DNA of 42,432 bases, taken from contig NZ_VMNX01000061.1 in assembly GCF_009377235.1 (NCBI RefSeq), positions 1 to 42,432 of the forward strand, in the 5' to 3' direction. This stretch comes from Streptomyces acidicola (GTDB taxonomy: Bacteria > Actinomycetota > Actinomycetes > Streptomycetales > Streptomycetaceae). Below are positions 34,736 to 42,330 of the stretch, piece after piece. Each line of letters opens with the position of its first letter. Positions within the stretch are counted from its first letter, which is position 1. Position numbers and translations under genes: made by a program. The notes beneath the pieces are model-generated. The model ran no database searches, was not told the DNA's origin, and saw nothing but the letters and a program-made list of their open reading frames with translations.

Positions 34736-34906
34736 TCACACCGGATGACCGGTGATCGACATGAGGTCTCGCTCGGGCGGCGACTCTGCAAGCCGTTCCC
34801 CCGTCGGCTGCCCCCGCTCGTCCAGTTCCTCGTGCCAGGCCGGCTCCGCGTGTGGGGAGGTGATGATCGGGCTCCGATCACTGCTGCCATGCTCTAGATA
34901 TCCCCC
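34736..34906 (-). pseudogene. Possible C-terminal gene remnant at the boundary of two defence operons
   Basis: An open minus-strand stretch of 56 codons lacks a start but ends naturally at 34736. It reads PHAEPAWHEELDERGQPTGERL, then PPERDLMSITGHPV before the stop, with good codon bias. It appears to be the 3' end of a gene whose 5' part is gone. The family is not identified. The rest of 34691-34970 contains the helicase promoter region and a small CCAC/GTGG hairpin (34912-34925). Confidence 0.3.
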
Positions 34907-34970
34907 TCACGCCACATCTGCGTGGACCGTACATCCTGCCACTGACATTGAGACCCCATTCGTCCCAGGA

Positions 34971-36350
34971 TTACGTCGCCCGCACCCGGTGCTCCCCCCG
35001 CTCCAGCCACCCCATAACCACCTGATGAGCCCGCCACCCATCCGGAAACTTAGGCGGCACATCCAGGTACACAGGACTGCTCCGAGGATGCCGGTCCAGC
35101 AGGTCGCGGATGCCAGCGCGGGCCACCACGATGCAGGCGAAGCGGTGGCGGGAGAGCAGGACGCACAGGCGGCCCGTCTCCAGGTGGAAGTCGGAGGCGT
35201 CCTGGCGGCCGGACAGCGGGTGCCAGACCAGGGTGACGTCGAACTCGCGGCCCTGGAGGCGGTTGGCGGTATCCACCGTGATGCCGGTGATACCGGTCAG
35301 GCCGCGGGCGGTGAGGCGGGAGCGGACCGCCTCCGCCTGGACGGTGCGTGCCGTGCCGATCGCGATGCGGTCCGCGGTCAAGGGCTCGCCGTTGACCAGT
35401 GCGCCGCGTTCCAGCAGCCGGGCCGCCGTCGCCGCGAGGGCGTCCGCCACCTCCGGGTCCTGGTCGAGGGTGTGGCGGGCGGGGAGTTCCAGGTGGCCCC
35501 AGCCGGAGTTGGCGGCCCGGGCGAGGACGTCGTCCAGTGGGGTGGAGCCGTGGGACAGGATGGCGTACGAGAGGACGCGCTCCGGTGCCGTCGTGCCGGG
35601 GATGAACTCGTAGAAGGGGTAGAAGGCCTGCTCGACCAGGGGTGCTGCCGTCTCCGGCAGGCGCCAGGAGACGGGGAGCTGGTGGCGTACGAGGTCGGGG
35701 TTGTGGGCGAGGGTGACGTCGACCGCGTTGCGCAGAGGGTCCCAGGTCAGGCCGTGCCAGCGGTCGGTCTCCACGGTGGCGAAGGGGTCGAGCTGGCCGG
35801 GGTCGCCGACGAAGAGGACCTGCGAGTCGTCCTGGGCGAACAGCGGGGCCGTCGCCAGGAGCCCGTCCGAGCGCATCTGGTACGCCTCGTCGACGATGGC
35901 CCACTGCCACGGCGCGCATTTGTCCGGGGTGATGAACGACCACTTCTTCGCGGTAGACACGACGACGGGCAGGTCGCGCAGGTCCGTCACCTGGCGGCTC
36001 CCGGTGACGTTGGGGTGCCGGGTGACGCGGGGCGGGAGCGTGTGGCTGCCGGCGTGGAGGCGGCCGAGCGCCAGGCCGGGGTGCTCCCGCGCGATGCGGT
36101 CCACGAGGTCGTCGACCTGCTCGTTGGTCTGCGCGACGATCATGAGCTGGTGGCCCGCGGACGTCAGGTGCCCGGCGGCCTTCACCACCAGCGTCGACTT
36201 GCCGGCTCCGGGAGGCGAGTCCACGACGACGCCCCGGCCGGGCGCGGTGTCGAGGCTGGTCAGGATTCCCGCGACCGCCTGGTCCGCGCGTTCGCCGGGG
36301 GTGAGGGTGAGGGCTTCGGGCTGCCCGGTGTCGGGGAGGAGGGTGGTCAC
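34971..36350 (-). CDS. SF1 (Upf1/Dna2-like) helicase
   Basis: The 459-residue AAA-type helicase has motif I SPPGAGKSTLV, Ia-like MIVAQTNEQVDDL, motif II WAIVDEAYQM and motif III QVLFVGDPGQLDPF. Motif IV-type WRLPETAAPL, motif V TANRLQGREFDVTLVW and motif VI-like RLCVLLSRHRFACIVV follow. This is the SF1B pattern of Dna2/Upf1/RecD2 relatives. GTG 36350 overlaps the upstream stop (GTGA). It is the last gene in a minus-strand operon whose second gene is a RecB/Cas4-like iron-sulfur protein. The pair looks like a split Dna2 enzyme. There is no extra N-terminal domain. Confidence 0.88.
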   Translation of the reverse strand: MTTLLPDTGQPEALTLTPGERADQAVAGILTSLDTAPGRGVVVDSPPGAGKSTLVVKAAGHLTSAGHQLMIVAQTNEQVDDLVDRIAREHPGLALGRLHAGSHTLPPRVTRHPNVTGSRQVTDLRDLPVVVSTAKKWSFITPDKCAPWQWAIVDEAYQMRSDGLLATAPLFAQDDSQVLFVGDPGQLDPFATVETDRWHGLTWDPLRNAVDVTLAHNPDLVRHQLPVSWRLPETAAPLVEQAFYPFYEFIPGTTAPERVLSYAILSHGSTPLDDVLARAANSGWGHLELPARHTLDQDPEVADALAATAARLLERGALVNGEPLTADRIAIGTARTVQAEAVRSRLTARGLTGITGITVDTANRLQGREFDVTLVWHPLSGRQDASDFHLETGRLCVLLSRHRFACIVVARAGIRDLLDRHPRSSPVYLDVPPKFPDGWRAHQVVMGWLERGEHRVRAT

Positions 36351-37858
36351 TCCCAGGTCTCCTCTGCGTCCTCGTCGGTGGGCTCGTACGGCTGGGGCGG
36401 ACCGCCGTGGGTCCAGGGGGTGTTCTCCTCGTCGGGCAGGGCGGACGGCATGGCGGTGGGGTTGAGCGTGGTGTACGTCAGTTCGTCGCCGGTCTCCGCG
36501 AGGGTGCCGGGCGGGGCCGGAGGCTTGCGCTTGTTCGCGAAGCCGCCCTTGAGTTGGAGCACCACGGTGTGGCCGCCGTCGTTCTCCTGCCGTACTTCGA
36601 GGATCCGGGCTCCTTGGCCAGGCCGGGCGGGGGACTTCACCTCCGTGCCGACCGCGAGGCCGATGCGGGCGCCGGTGCGGAGCGTGATCGTCGGACGCCA
36701 CACCTGGGAGCCGGGGCGGTCGCCGGGTGCGAAGCGGTCCTCGTCTCTGGCCGTCACCGTGCCCGTGAACGCCTCGCCGGTCAGCTCGTACTCCGCCATC
36801 ACCAGCGGGTCGTCGTACGCGCGCTCCGCCTCGTAGCGGGCGACCGCGTCCTCCAGCCGGGCCAGGCGGCGGGCGGCTCTGACCGCCTGGTCGCGACGGG
36901 CCTGCGGGCGGCCGTCGGCGTCCAGGTACTCGGCGTACTCGGAGAACCAGCGCCGGTCACGGGACCAGCGGTCGGGGACGTGGGCGCCCTCCGGTAGATC
37001 GCGGAGCAACTCCACGCCGCGCCACGTCAGCCGCCAGGTGGGAAGCATCTGGCCGCTCAGCTCACGGTCGATCTGGCGGCCGACCGCCTCGCGTCCGCAG
37101 TCGTCGGACGCCTCGTCGTAGCGCGTCATCAGTTCGTGGAGGGTCCGGTCGAAGACCGGGTCCGTGGACGGACCGGCCGGCGGCCACACGGCGGGGTCCT
37201 CCGCCTCCCGCGCCGCCCGCGCGCCGTCGCTGCCCTCCGGTGGGTCGATCCAGGCGAGCAGCGAGGCGAGGTGGGAGTCCTCGGAAGGGCTCTGGCCCGT
37301 GGCCCAGTGCGCGGCGAGCAGCCGGGTCATCGCAAGCAGCACACCGGAGTCCGGGAACTCGGCCAGCTCCGCGTACCAGGTCAGCCACTTGCCGAGGGCG
37401 GGCACGGACGGGTCGACCGCGTACGGCCCCTCGGTGGCACGCAGTCTGGTCAGTCGGCCGAGCAGGCGCACGTACGCGATGCCCTCGCCGTTCGGCACGA
37501 GGAGCTGTGGGGCCCGCTGGAAGCGTAGGCGTTCCTCCTTCTCCTTGCCGCGGCCGACGGTGTAGGGCTCCGTGTCCGTCCGGCACCCGTCGATGTACGC
37601 GAGCAGCAGCGCGGCGAGGCGCTCGGCGAACCGGAAGCGTTCGGCGCGGTTGCGCGGCTGACGGACGGTGAGGAGGGTCGGGTGCTCGGGGTCCGTACCC
37701 GCGAGCGCGGCCAGGGGCGCGCACGCCTCGCCGGCGAGGGTGAGCGGCACCAGGACGAACGGCTTATCGTCCAGGTGCTGGTGGCGGACGGTCGTCAGCG
37801 GCTCGGCTCGGCCGGTGCGGGACGCCGTGAGCGCCGCGACGGTGGACAGGACACTCAT
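36347..37858 (-). CDS. Uncharacterised protein of the helicase operon
   Basis: The 503-residue protein has no family I can name. A globular N-terminal half (residues ~1-330) contains FRFAERLAALLLAYIDG and PQLLVPNGEGIAYVRLLGRL. A basic helical segment follows (RRDQAVRAARRLARLEDAVARYEAERAY). The C-terminal part is beta-rich (FTGTVTARDED, TITLRTGARIGLAVGTEV, GARILEVRQENDGGHTVVLQL). The last part resembles the small beta-barrel (1B) of Dna2/Upf1 helicases, which the short helicase next door seems to lack. Its start overlaps the RecB-like gene and its stop overlaps the helicase gene, so the three products are likely a complex. Confidence 0.8.
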   Translation of the reverse strand: MSVLSTVAALTASRTGRAEPLTTVRHQHLDDKPFVLVPLTLAGEACAPLAALAGTDPEHPTLLTVRQPRNRAERFRFAERLAALLLAYIDGCRTDTEPYTVGRGKEKEERLRFQRAPQLLVPNGEGIAYVRLLGRLTRLRATEGPYAVDPSVPALGKWLTWYAELAEFPDSGVLLAMTRLLAAHWATGQSPSEDSHLASLLAWIDPPEGSDGARAAREAEDPAVWPPAGPSTDPVFDRTLHELMTRYDEASDDCGREAVGRQIDRELSGQMLPTWRLTWRGVELLRDLPEGAHVPDRWSRDRRWFSEYAEYLDADGRPQARRDQAVRAARRLARLEDAVARYEAERAYDDPLVMAEYELTGEAFTGTVTARDEDRFAPGDRPGSQVWRPTITLRTGARIGLAVGTEVKSPARPGQGARILEVRQENDGGHTVVLQLKGGFANKRKPPAPPGTLAETGDELTYTTLNPTAMPSALPDEENTPWTHGGPPQPYEPTDEDAEETWE

Positions 37859-38973
37859 GCGGCCCCCCGGCGAAGTCGGCGCAGCCGGGCGGCGGCGCGC
37901 AGCAGGTCGGCGGCTTCCGCCTCGGCCTCTCCCGGGGCGGCGACGCCGTCCAGGTAGTCGAGCGCGGTGCGGGTCGAGTCGATGCCCGGCAGGTCGTTGC
38001 GCACGCCGTTGCCCAGGCGGGCCGGCGAGGCGCATCCGTCGGCCTCGTCGCGGCAATAGCGCGCCATCTCGCAGAAGGACAGGCAGGAAGGTGTGTACGA
38101 CGCGTCCAACGCCTCTATGGAGGAGGAGAGTTCGTCCGTGCTTCGGGTCGTGTCCAGGGTCGCTGTCTCGGGGAGCCCGGCCGTGAGGTCCTCGGCGCGC
38201 CGCAGCCGCGAGAGCTGGAACTGGAGGGCGTCGAGTTCCTGCCGGAGGTCGATCAGGCTGCCGTAGGGGCGGTTGGAGAAGTCCTTGGGACAGACGAGCA
38301 GGAACCTGTGGGAGATCTGCTCGGTGGGCAGGCTGGCGGCGTCGAAGGCGCGACGCAGGGCGAGGACGTACACCGCAGCCTGCTTGGCCGCCTCGGCGAC
38401 GGCGGTCGGATTGGCCTGGCCGTCGATCGCCGCGAACGAGCGGATCAGGACGACGTGGAACTTTCCCTCGATGCGGTGGGTGAGCGCGTCCGGCTCCAAG
38501 TACGCGGTCTGACCGGCGACTTCGAGGGTGAGCACGGGGCGGTCGAGGATGAGTCGTACGTCCTGACCGGAGGCCACGTGCGCGATGAGGCGGCGGGTCT
38601 CCCGCTCGCGCACCTGCAGGGCCGTGTTGCCTCCCACCTCGTTGAGGTCGGTGACATGGGCCTCTGCCACAGGGACGGAGAGCTGCTCGCGCAGCAGCCG
38701 GATGAGCTCGGCGTAGCCGCCCCACTTGACGAGGCCGTGGAACGCCTTTTCGCGGGCGAGGGCGAAGGGTGACTGGCCGAAGCGCGGCTCGTATCCGACA
38801 TGTTGGGCGAGTAACGCCTTGTCCACTCCGGCGGCGTCGAGGACGGCGCGGCGGGCGCAGGCGGGATTGGCGGTCAGGGCGGTGATCTTGCGGGCGGTGT
38901 ACGGCTGAGGGGGCTGCGGTCCGCGCAGCCGCGCGAGTCGGGCGTCGGGAGGTTCGGACTGCTGCGAGGGCAT
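37855..38973 (-). CDS. RecB/Cas4-like iron-sulfur nuclease-fold protein, possibly inactive
   Basis: The 372-residue protein has Cys39 (NPACARR) and a C-terminal Cys cluster C297-x3-C301-x5-C307 (SCLSFCEMARYC). This is the layout of the 4Fe-4S cluster in Cas4, AddB and Dna2 nucleases, although the usual spacing is C-x2-C. The RecB-family QxxxY motif is clear in AKQAAVYVLALRR. The expected acidic strand EPDALTH is present, but the ExK strand reads VVLIRSF, so the catalytic Glu and Lys appear replaced by Leu and Arg. It may bind DNA without cutting, or use other residues (IEGK nearby). Its stop overlaps the next gene (ATGA). Confidence 0.72.
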   Translation of the reverse strand: MPSQQSEPPDARLARLRGPQPPQPYTARKITALTANPACARRAVLDAAGVDKALLAQHVGYEPRFGQSPFALAREKAFHGLVKWGGYAELIRLLREQLSVPVAEAHVTDLNEVGGNTALQVRERETRRLIAHVASGQDVRLILDRPVLTLEVAGQTAYLEPDALTHRIEGKFHVVLIRSFAAIDGQANPTAVAEAAKQAAVYVLALRRAFDAASLPTEQISHRFLLVCPKDFSNRPYGSLIDLRQELDALQFQLSRLRRAEDLTAGLPETATLDTTRSTDELSSSIEALDASYTPSCLSFCEMARYCRDEADGCASPARLGNGVRNDLPGIDSTRTALDYLDGVAAPGEAEAEAADLLRAAARLRRLRRGAA

Positions 38974-39051
38974 CGTCTCTACTTCGGGAACGTCGTCGGG
39001 AGCTCACCGGCGTGCGAGGCGTCTGACGTCAGCGCCGTCGGGAAGGGGTCG

Positions 39052-39951
39052 TCAGGACAGGGTCCCACTCGCGTCGCGCAGGGCGTCACGCATCGGTGCC
39101 GCACCGAACAGTTGCTGTACGTCCGCGAGTTGGGTACGGGCGCGCTGCGCGGCCGCTTGCCGCTGCTGGCCGTCCTCCTGCTGGTGGACGGTCGCTTCGG
39201 CGTAGGCGGCGGTGATCACGCGGGCGGGGTCGGGTTCCGGGGCCGCGGCGTCGTAGGCGCCCGGGATCGTGAGGGCGAATCGGCGCAGCAGCCGCCAGGC
39301 CGCGTCGGGGGCCGGATGCCCCGCGGTGGTGAGCCGCTGGATCTGCTCGGCGGTTCCCACCGTGTGGGTGAGGAAGTCGGCGCGCGGGCTGAGCGGGCCG
39401 ATGATCCGCCGTTCCACGGGCCAGGTGGACAGGGCCAGGAGCCCGCGTGCGGGGACGAGGCGGTCGTGGGTCAGCGCCGCGCAGATGTAGTACGGGCGGG
39501 CATAGCCCTGTGCCGTGAAGGAGCGCTCCTCGTCGCGGCGGAGGGACGCGAGTTTCGTGGCGACCAGCGACTCGGTGAAGAACGCCTCGTACGTGGACGA
39601 GATGAGCTTCGGGGAGGCAGGGGCGCCCAGCAGGGTGAGCGCTTGGTGAACCTGTTCGCGGATCGGGATGGAGCCGTGCGTCGGGCGCTCCTTGCGGCGT
39701 GGTGCGTCTGCGGTTGCCGACGCCCGTGGAGCGGGGGGCTCGGTCAGGAGTGCCTCGTCGTCCGGTCCGGTCTCGGACTCGGACTCGGACTCGGACTCGG
39801 ACTCGAGGGCGTGTTCCCACGCGGCCTCGGCCTCACGCAGCGCGCGACGGATGCGCGTGGTTTCGGCCTTGTCTCGTGCGCGCACAGCCTCGCGCAGCTC
39901 GGTGCGCAGGTGGGACAGGCGCCGCTCGAGCTCCTCCAGTGATACCGCCAT
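39052..39951 (-). CDS. Coiled-coil/winged-helix protein, first gene of the helicase operon
   Basis: The 299-residue protein opens with a coiled coil (LEELERRLSHLRTELREAV; RRALREAEAAWEHAL). A Glu-Ser dipeptide run follows at ~53-63, then a winged-helix-like part (REQVHQALTLLGAPASPKLI, ESLVATKLASLRRDEERSF). The remainder is uncharacterised, with an Ala/Gln-rich C-terminus. ATG 39951 has no ribosome site, but a -10/-35 pair places the transcript start on the ATG, so it is probably leaderless. A 78-bp gap separates it from the RecB-like gene. DNA binding and autoregulation at the CCAA repeats are plausible inferences. Confidence 0.75.
   Translation of the reverse strand: MAVSLEELERRLSHLRTELREAVRARDKAETTRIRRALREAEAAWEHALESESESESESETGPDDEALLTEPPAPRASATADAPRRKERPTHGSIPIREQVHQALTLLGAPASPKLISSTYEAFFTESLVATKLASLRRDEERSFTAQGYARPYYICAALTHDRLVPARGLLALSTWPVERRIIGPLSPRADFLTHTVGTAEQIQRLTTAGHPAPDAAWRLLRRFALTIPGAYDAAAPEPDPARVITAAYAEATVHQQEDGQQRQAAAQRARTQLADVQQLFGAAPMRDALRDASGTLS
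39775..39804. repeat. Hexanucleotide repeat GGACTC x5 within a coding region
   Basis: Five perfect GGACTC units encode, on the minus strand, the Glu-Ser dipeptide run of the winged-helix protein. Unit gain or loss would keep the reading frame and change linker length. Confidence 0.9.
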
Positions 39952-39957
39952 GGGGGC

Positions 39958-39986
39958 AGCTTAGCGCGGCCGCCAATCAAAGCCAA
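39958..39986 (-). promoter_or_regulatory. Promoter of the RecB-like/helicase operon, leaderless
   Basis: On the minus strand, -35 TTGGCT (39986-39981), a 17-bp spacer and -10 TAAGCT (39963-39958) end seven bases before the A of ATG 39951. This fits a leaderless transcript and the absence of a ribosome site. Confidence 0.6.
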
Positions 39987-40008
39987 GAAGTTCCAATGAG
40001 TTCCAATA
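39969..40008. promoter_or_regulatory. Four CCAA motifs at exact 10-bp spacing
   Basis: CCAA occurs at 39973, 39983, 39993 and 40003. The upper two lie in perfect AGTTCCAAT repeats (39989-39997 and 39999-40007), the lower two in AAGCCAAG and CGCCAATC. The array covers the -35 box and spacer of the minus-strand promoter and the space upstream of it. Helically phased repeats suggest a multi-subunit regulator binding one DNA face. Confidence 0.6.
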
Positions 40009-40258
40009 TTCCTGTGCTACGGTCGAATAGGGCGGTGCACCCGGTCAGTCCGAGGCGTGGCCGTCTGTTTGCCTCGGCTGTCACGACCCAATCGTTGCGC
40101 TACGGCCCACCGATCACGGCCCGGCCGACGGCAGCTGTCGGGTCGGACACAGGGGAGGCGTGGCCTGATCCGCTGCGGTGCGGGGGCCGCCGCCAACAGG
40201 AGAAGCACGTGAATCACCACGAGGGCGGTTATCGCCGCCCAGCACAAGGAGCGGCACC

Positions 40259-41944
40259 ATGGCAACCCGTACGTCCAAGCGAACCCTGTACCGGCTCAGG
40301 GGCGTTACTCCCACCGTCGACGCGATGTTCGATGCCTTGGATGCGAACCAGTTGGAGAGGGTCCGCGCGAATTTCGAAGTCCCTGAGAACCTCGGCGTAC
40401 CCGCGGTTCTGGTCACTGGCAGCTTCGAGCAGCCCGTCGCGAGCTGGTGTGACGAGATCTTCCGTACGACGGGTATCGAGGTGTCCCGGCCGGTCAACCG
40501 CTCGGCTGGGCTGCTGATGCTTGCCGTCGACACCGAGGTGTACGCCATCGGCTACGACCAGGGCTTCCGCCTGGTGCCCGACCGGCTGAAGGACCACCGC
40601 TTCGGGCTGAGCTTCGCCTCTCGCCGGGTGGACCCTGGGAGGATCCGGGACCTGGTGTCGCACACCCCCGGTGGAGGGCGCACCGACATCACCCTGATCC
40701 CGGGCGGGGCCTCTGTATGGAGCCTGGGCATCGTCGAGCACGCACAGATCGTGCGCCGTCTCGGCGGACACCTGGACGACATCCCGCTGACCATCTCCCG
40801 GGACAACCCGGGGAAGATCTCCAGTGCCGAGGGTGGTGCCGGTCTTCGCATGCGGCTCGGTGTCGAGGGCACCGACCTGATTGCCGACATCCGTGCGATC
40901 GCCCGTGTGTTGCGTGAGGAGAAGCCTAGCCCGGAGCTGGAGTTCGTCGAGCACGTCGCGCCGGTCGACGATCCCGGCCTTCTTACCCGCCTGGAGGTTG
41001 CTCTCGACGACCTTCTGGGCCAGGAGCCTGACGGGAGGATCCGCGTCGCAGTCCCCGCCGACCATTGGGACGACTACACGGTCGCCCGGGCCTTCAGGGC
41101 CAAGATCAACAGTGACGCGGCCGGCCGGTCGACCGACGACTTCCACCTCGACTACGTCCTCTGCCGGGCCCGTATCCAGCGCGCCGGCGGGCGTCTGGCC
41201 GCACTCCGGGAAGGGAGCGTCACCCTCTACTGCCACAGCCGCGCCGACCGGGCCGACGAGATCTGGACGTCCAGCGCGCTCCGGTGGATCGAGGCGGAAG
41301 TGTTCCTCGACTCTCGCCGGTTCTTCCTGATGGATGAGCACTGGTACGAGATCGACCAGGAGTATCTGAAGACGATCCGCTCGCACACCGAGCGGCTGAT
41401 CACCGACTCCTTGTCGGTCGACCTGCCTCCGTGGGTCCTTGGAGAGAACGAGCGCAGCTACAACGAGTCCGTGCCGGACCAGAGGCCCGGGTACGTCTGT
41501 TTCGACCGCGACAACGTGCAGACCGTGCTGCACCGTGGAAACGGTGTGGAGATCTGCGATCTGCTGAGCCCGGAGAATGTCCTGGTCATGGTGAAGCGCG
41601 CCAAGGGCTCCGACGCCCTGAGCCATCTCTTCAGCCAGGCGCTCGTTGCCGTGCAGACTCTGCGGAACTCCCCTGAGGCGAGGGAACGGTTCGCCGAGAA
41701 GGTGGCGGCCGCCCGGAAGGGGCGCGGCCTGCCGGAAGGCTTCCGGCCCTCGAAGGTCGTCTTCGCGATCCTACTGAAGGACGGCACCGACCTCACTGCC
41801 GATACCTTGTTCCCGTTCTCGCAGGTCACCCTGGTACAGACGGCCAGGGCGCTCGAAGCATGGGGTGTTCAGGTCGAGGTGGTCGGTATCGCCTCCACTC
41901 CGTCGGCAGTCACCTCGACTGGGATCCGGCGGTTGGCGGCGTAG
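40259..41944 (+). CDS. DUF6119/TIGR04141-type protein (sporadically distributed family)
   Basis: The 561-residue protein shows the layout of the sporadically distributed TIGR04141/DUF6119 family. It starts SKRTLYRLRGVTPTVDAMFDAL and continues LMLAVDTEVYAIGYDQGFRLV, then FGLSFASRRVDP. Later come EIDQEYLKTIRSHTERLITDS, YNESVPDQRPGYVCFDRDNV, the region CDLLSPENVLVMVKRAKGSDALSHLFSQ (typically "H.K....S..LSHLF.QG") and VVFAILLKDG. The biochemical function is unknown; these genes often sit in mobile or restriction-rich regions. ATG 40259 follows AAGGAG at ideal distance. It is divergent from the helicase operon. The intergenic 39952-40258 holds the CCAA array and no other gene. Confidence 0.8.
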   Translation: MATRTSKRTLYRLRGVTPTVDAMFDALDANQLERVRANFEVPENLGVPAVLVTGSFEQPVASWCDEIFRTTGIEVSRPVNRSAGLLMLAVDTEVYAIGYDQGFRLVPDRLKDHRFGLSFASRRVDPGRIRDLVSHTPGGGRTDITLIPGGASVWSLGIVEHAQIVRRLGGHLDDIPLTISRDNPGKISSAEGGAGLRMRLGVEGTDLIADIRAIARVLREEKPSPELEFVEHVAPVDDPGLLTRLEVALDDLLGQEPDGRIRVAVPADHWDDYTVARAFRAKINSDAAGRSTDDFHLDYVLCRARIQRAGGRLAALREGSVTLYCHSRADRADEIWTSSALRWIEAEVFLDSRRFFLMDEHWYEIDQEYLKTIRSHTERLITDSLSVDLPPWVLGENERSYNESVPDQRPGYVCFDRDNVQTVLHRGNGVEICDLLSPENVLVMVKRAKGSDALSHLFSQALVAVQTLRNSPEARERFAEKVAAARKGRGLPEGFRPSKVVFAILLKDGTDLTADTLFPFSQVTLVQTARALEAWGVQVEVVGIASTPSAVTSTGIRRLAA

Positions 41945-41964
41945 CTGCCGCGCACTACAACGCC

Positions 41965-42104
41965 GTGTGCCGAGTTGTGGGGGCGCTTGTGGTCTGTCGT
42001 CTCGCCGTCAAGCTGGAGGAGATCCTACGGCGGCTCTACAACGCCATCGGGCTGGAGGTCCGCTACAGCCGCGCCCGAGAAGACTGATCTTGCGGGTGAC
42101 GATC
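41965..42104 (+). pseudogene. C-terminal fragment of a serine recombinase/integrase, frameshifted
   Basis: One frame reads VKLEEILRRLYNAIGLEVRYSRARED and stops at 42087. A shifted frame then continues LRVTIPGW from 42090. The series "RLY.AF.LEVRY......CRVTI" is a recurrent ending of actinobacterial large serine recombinases, so this looks like the last ~50 residues of an integrase with one frameshift. It lies about 155 bases from the 3' end of tRNA-Arg. No upstream catalytic domain is present. Confidence 0.45.
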
Positions 42105-42161
42105 CCGGGTTGGCTGATTGATGGACTGATGTCCGTCACCCGTGAGCTGCAGCCATGGAAT

Positions 42162-42199
42162 AAAAAATCGGGCGCCCCACCGAAGTGTTGGCACCCGAT
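42162..42199 (-). terminator. Rho-independent terminator of tRNA-Arg
   Basis: Read on the minus strand, ATCGGGTGCC pairs with GGCGCCCGAT (one G-U pair). An inner CAC-TTCG-GTG hairpin lies between them, and TTTTTTA follows. It is 60 bases downstream of the tRNA 3' end and oriented for it. Confidence 0.85.
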
Positions 42200-42258
42200 C
42201 ATGGCACTCGGGATGGACAAAAGCGGCAAAAGCCGCGTATCCGTTCCCATGCTGTGAG

Positions 42259-42330
42259 TGCCCCCGGCAGGATTCGAACCTGCGCACACGGCTCCGGAGG
42301 CCGTTGCTCTATCCCCTGAGCTACGGGGGC
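42259..42330 (-). tRNA. tRNA-Arg (anticodon CCG)
   Basis: The 72-nt cloverleaf reads 5' GCCCCCG at 42330 and 3' CGGGGGC plus discriminator A at 42259. The anticodon stem ACGGC/GCCGT holds the loop CTCCGGA, giving anticodon CCG, which reads CGG. The T arm GCAGG-TTCGAAT-CCTGC is perfect. CCA is not encoded. Its 3' end points towards the accessory genes on the left. Confidence 0.95.

Noticed and set aside
37855..38973. Cas4 of a CRISPR system
   Set aside because: No cas1/cas2 or array nearby; context is an SF1 helicase operon and the C-x3-C spacing differs from Cas4.
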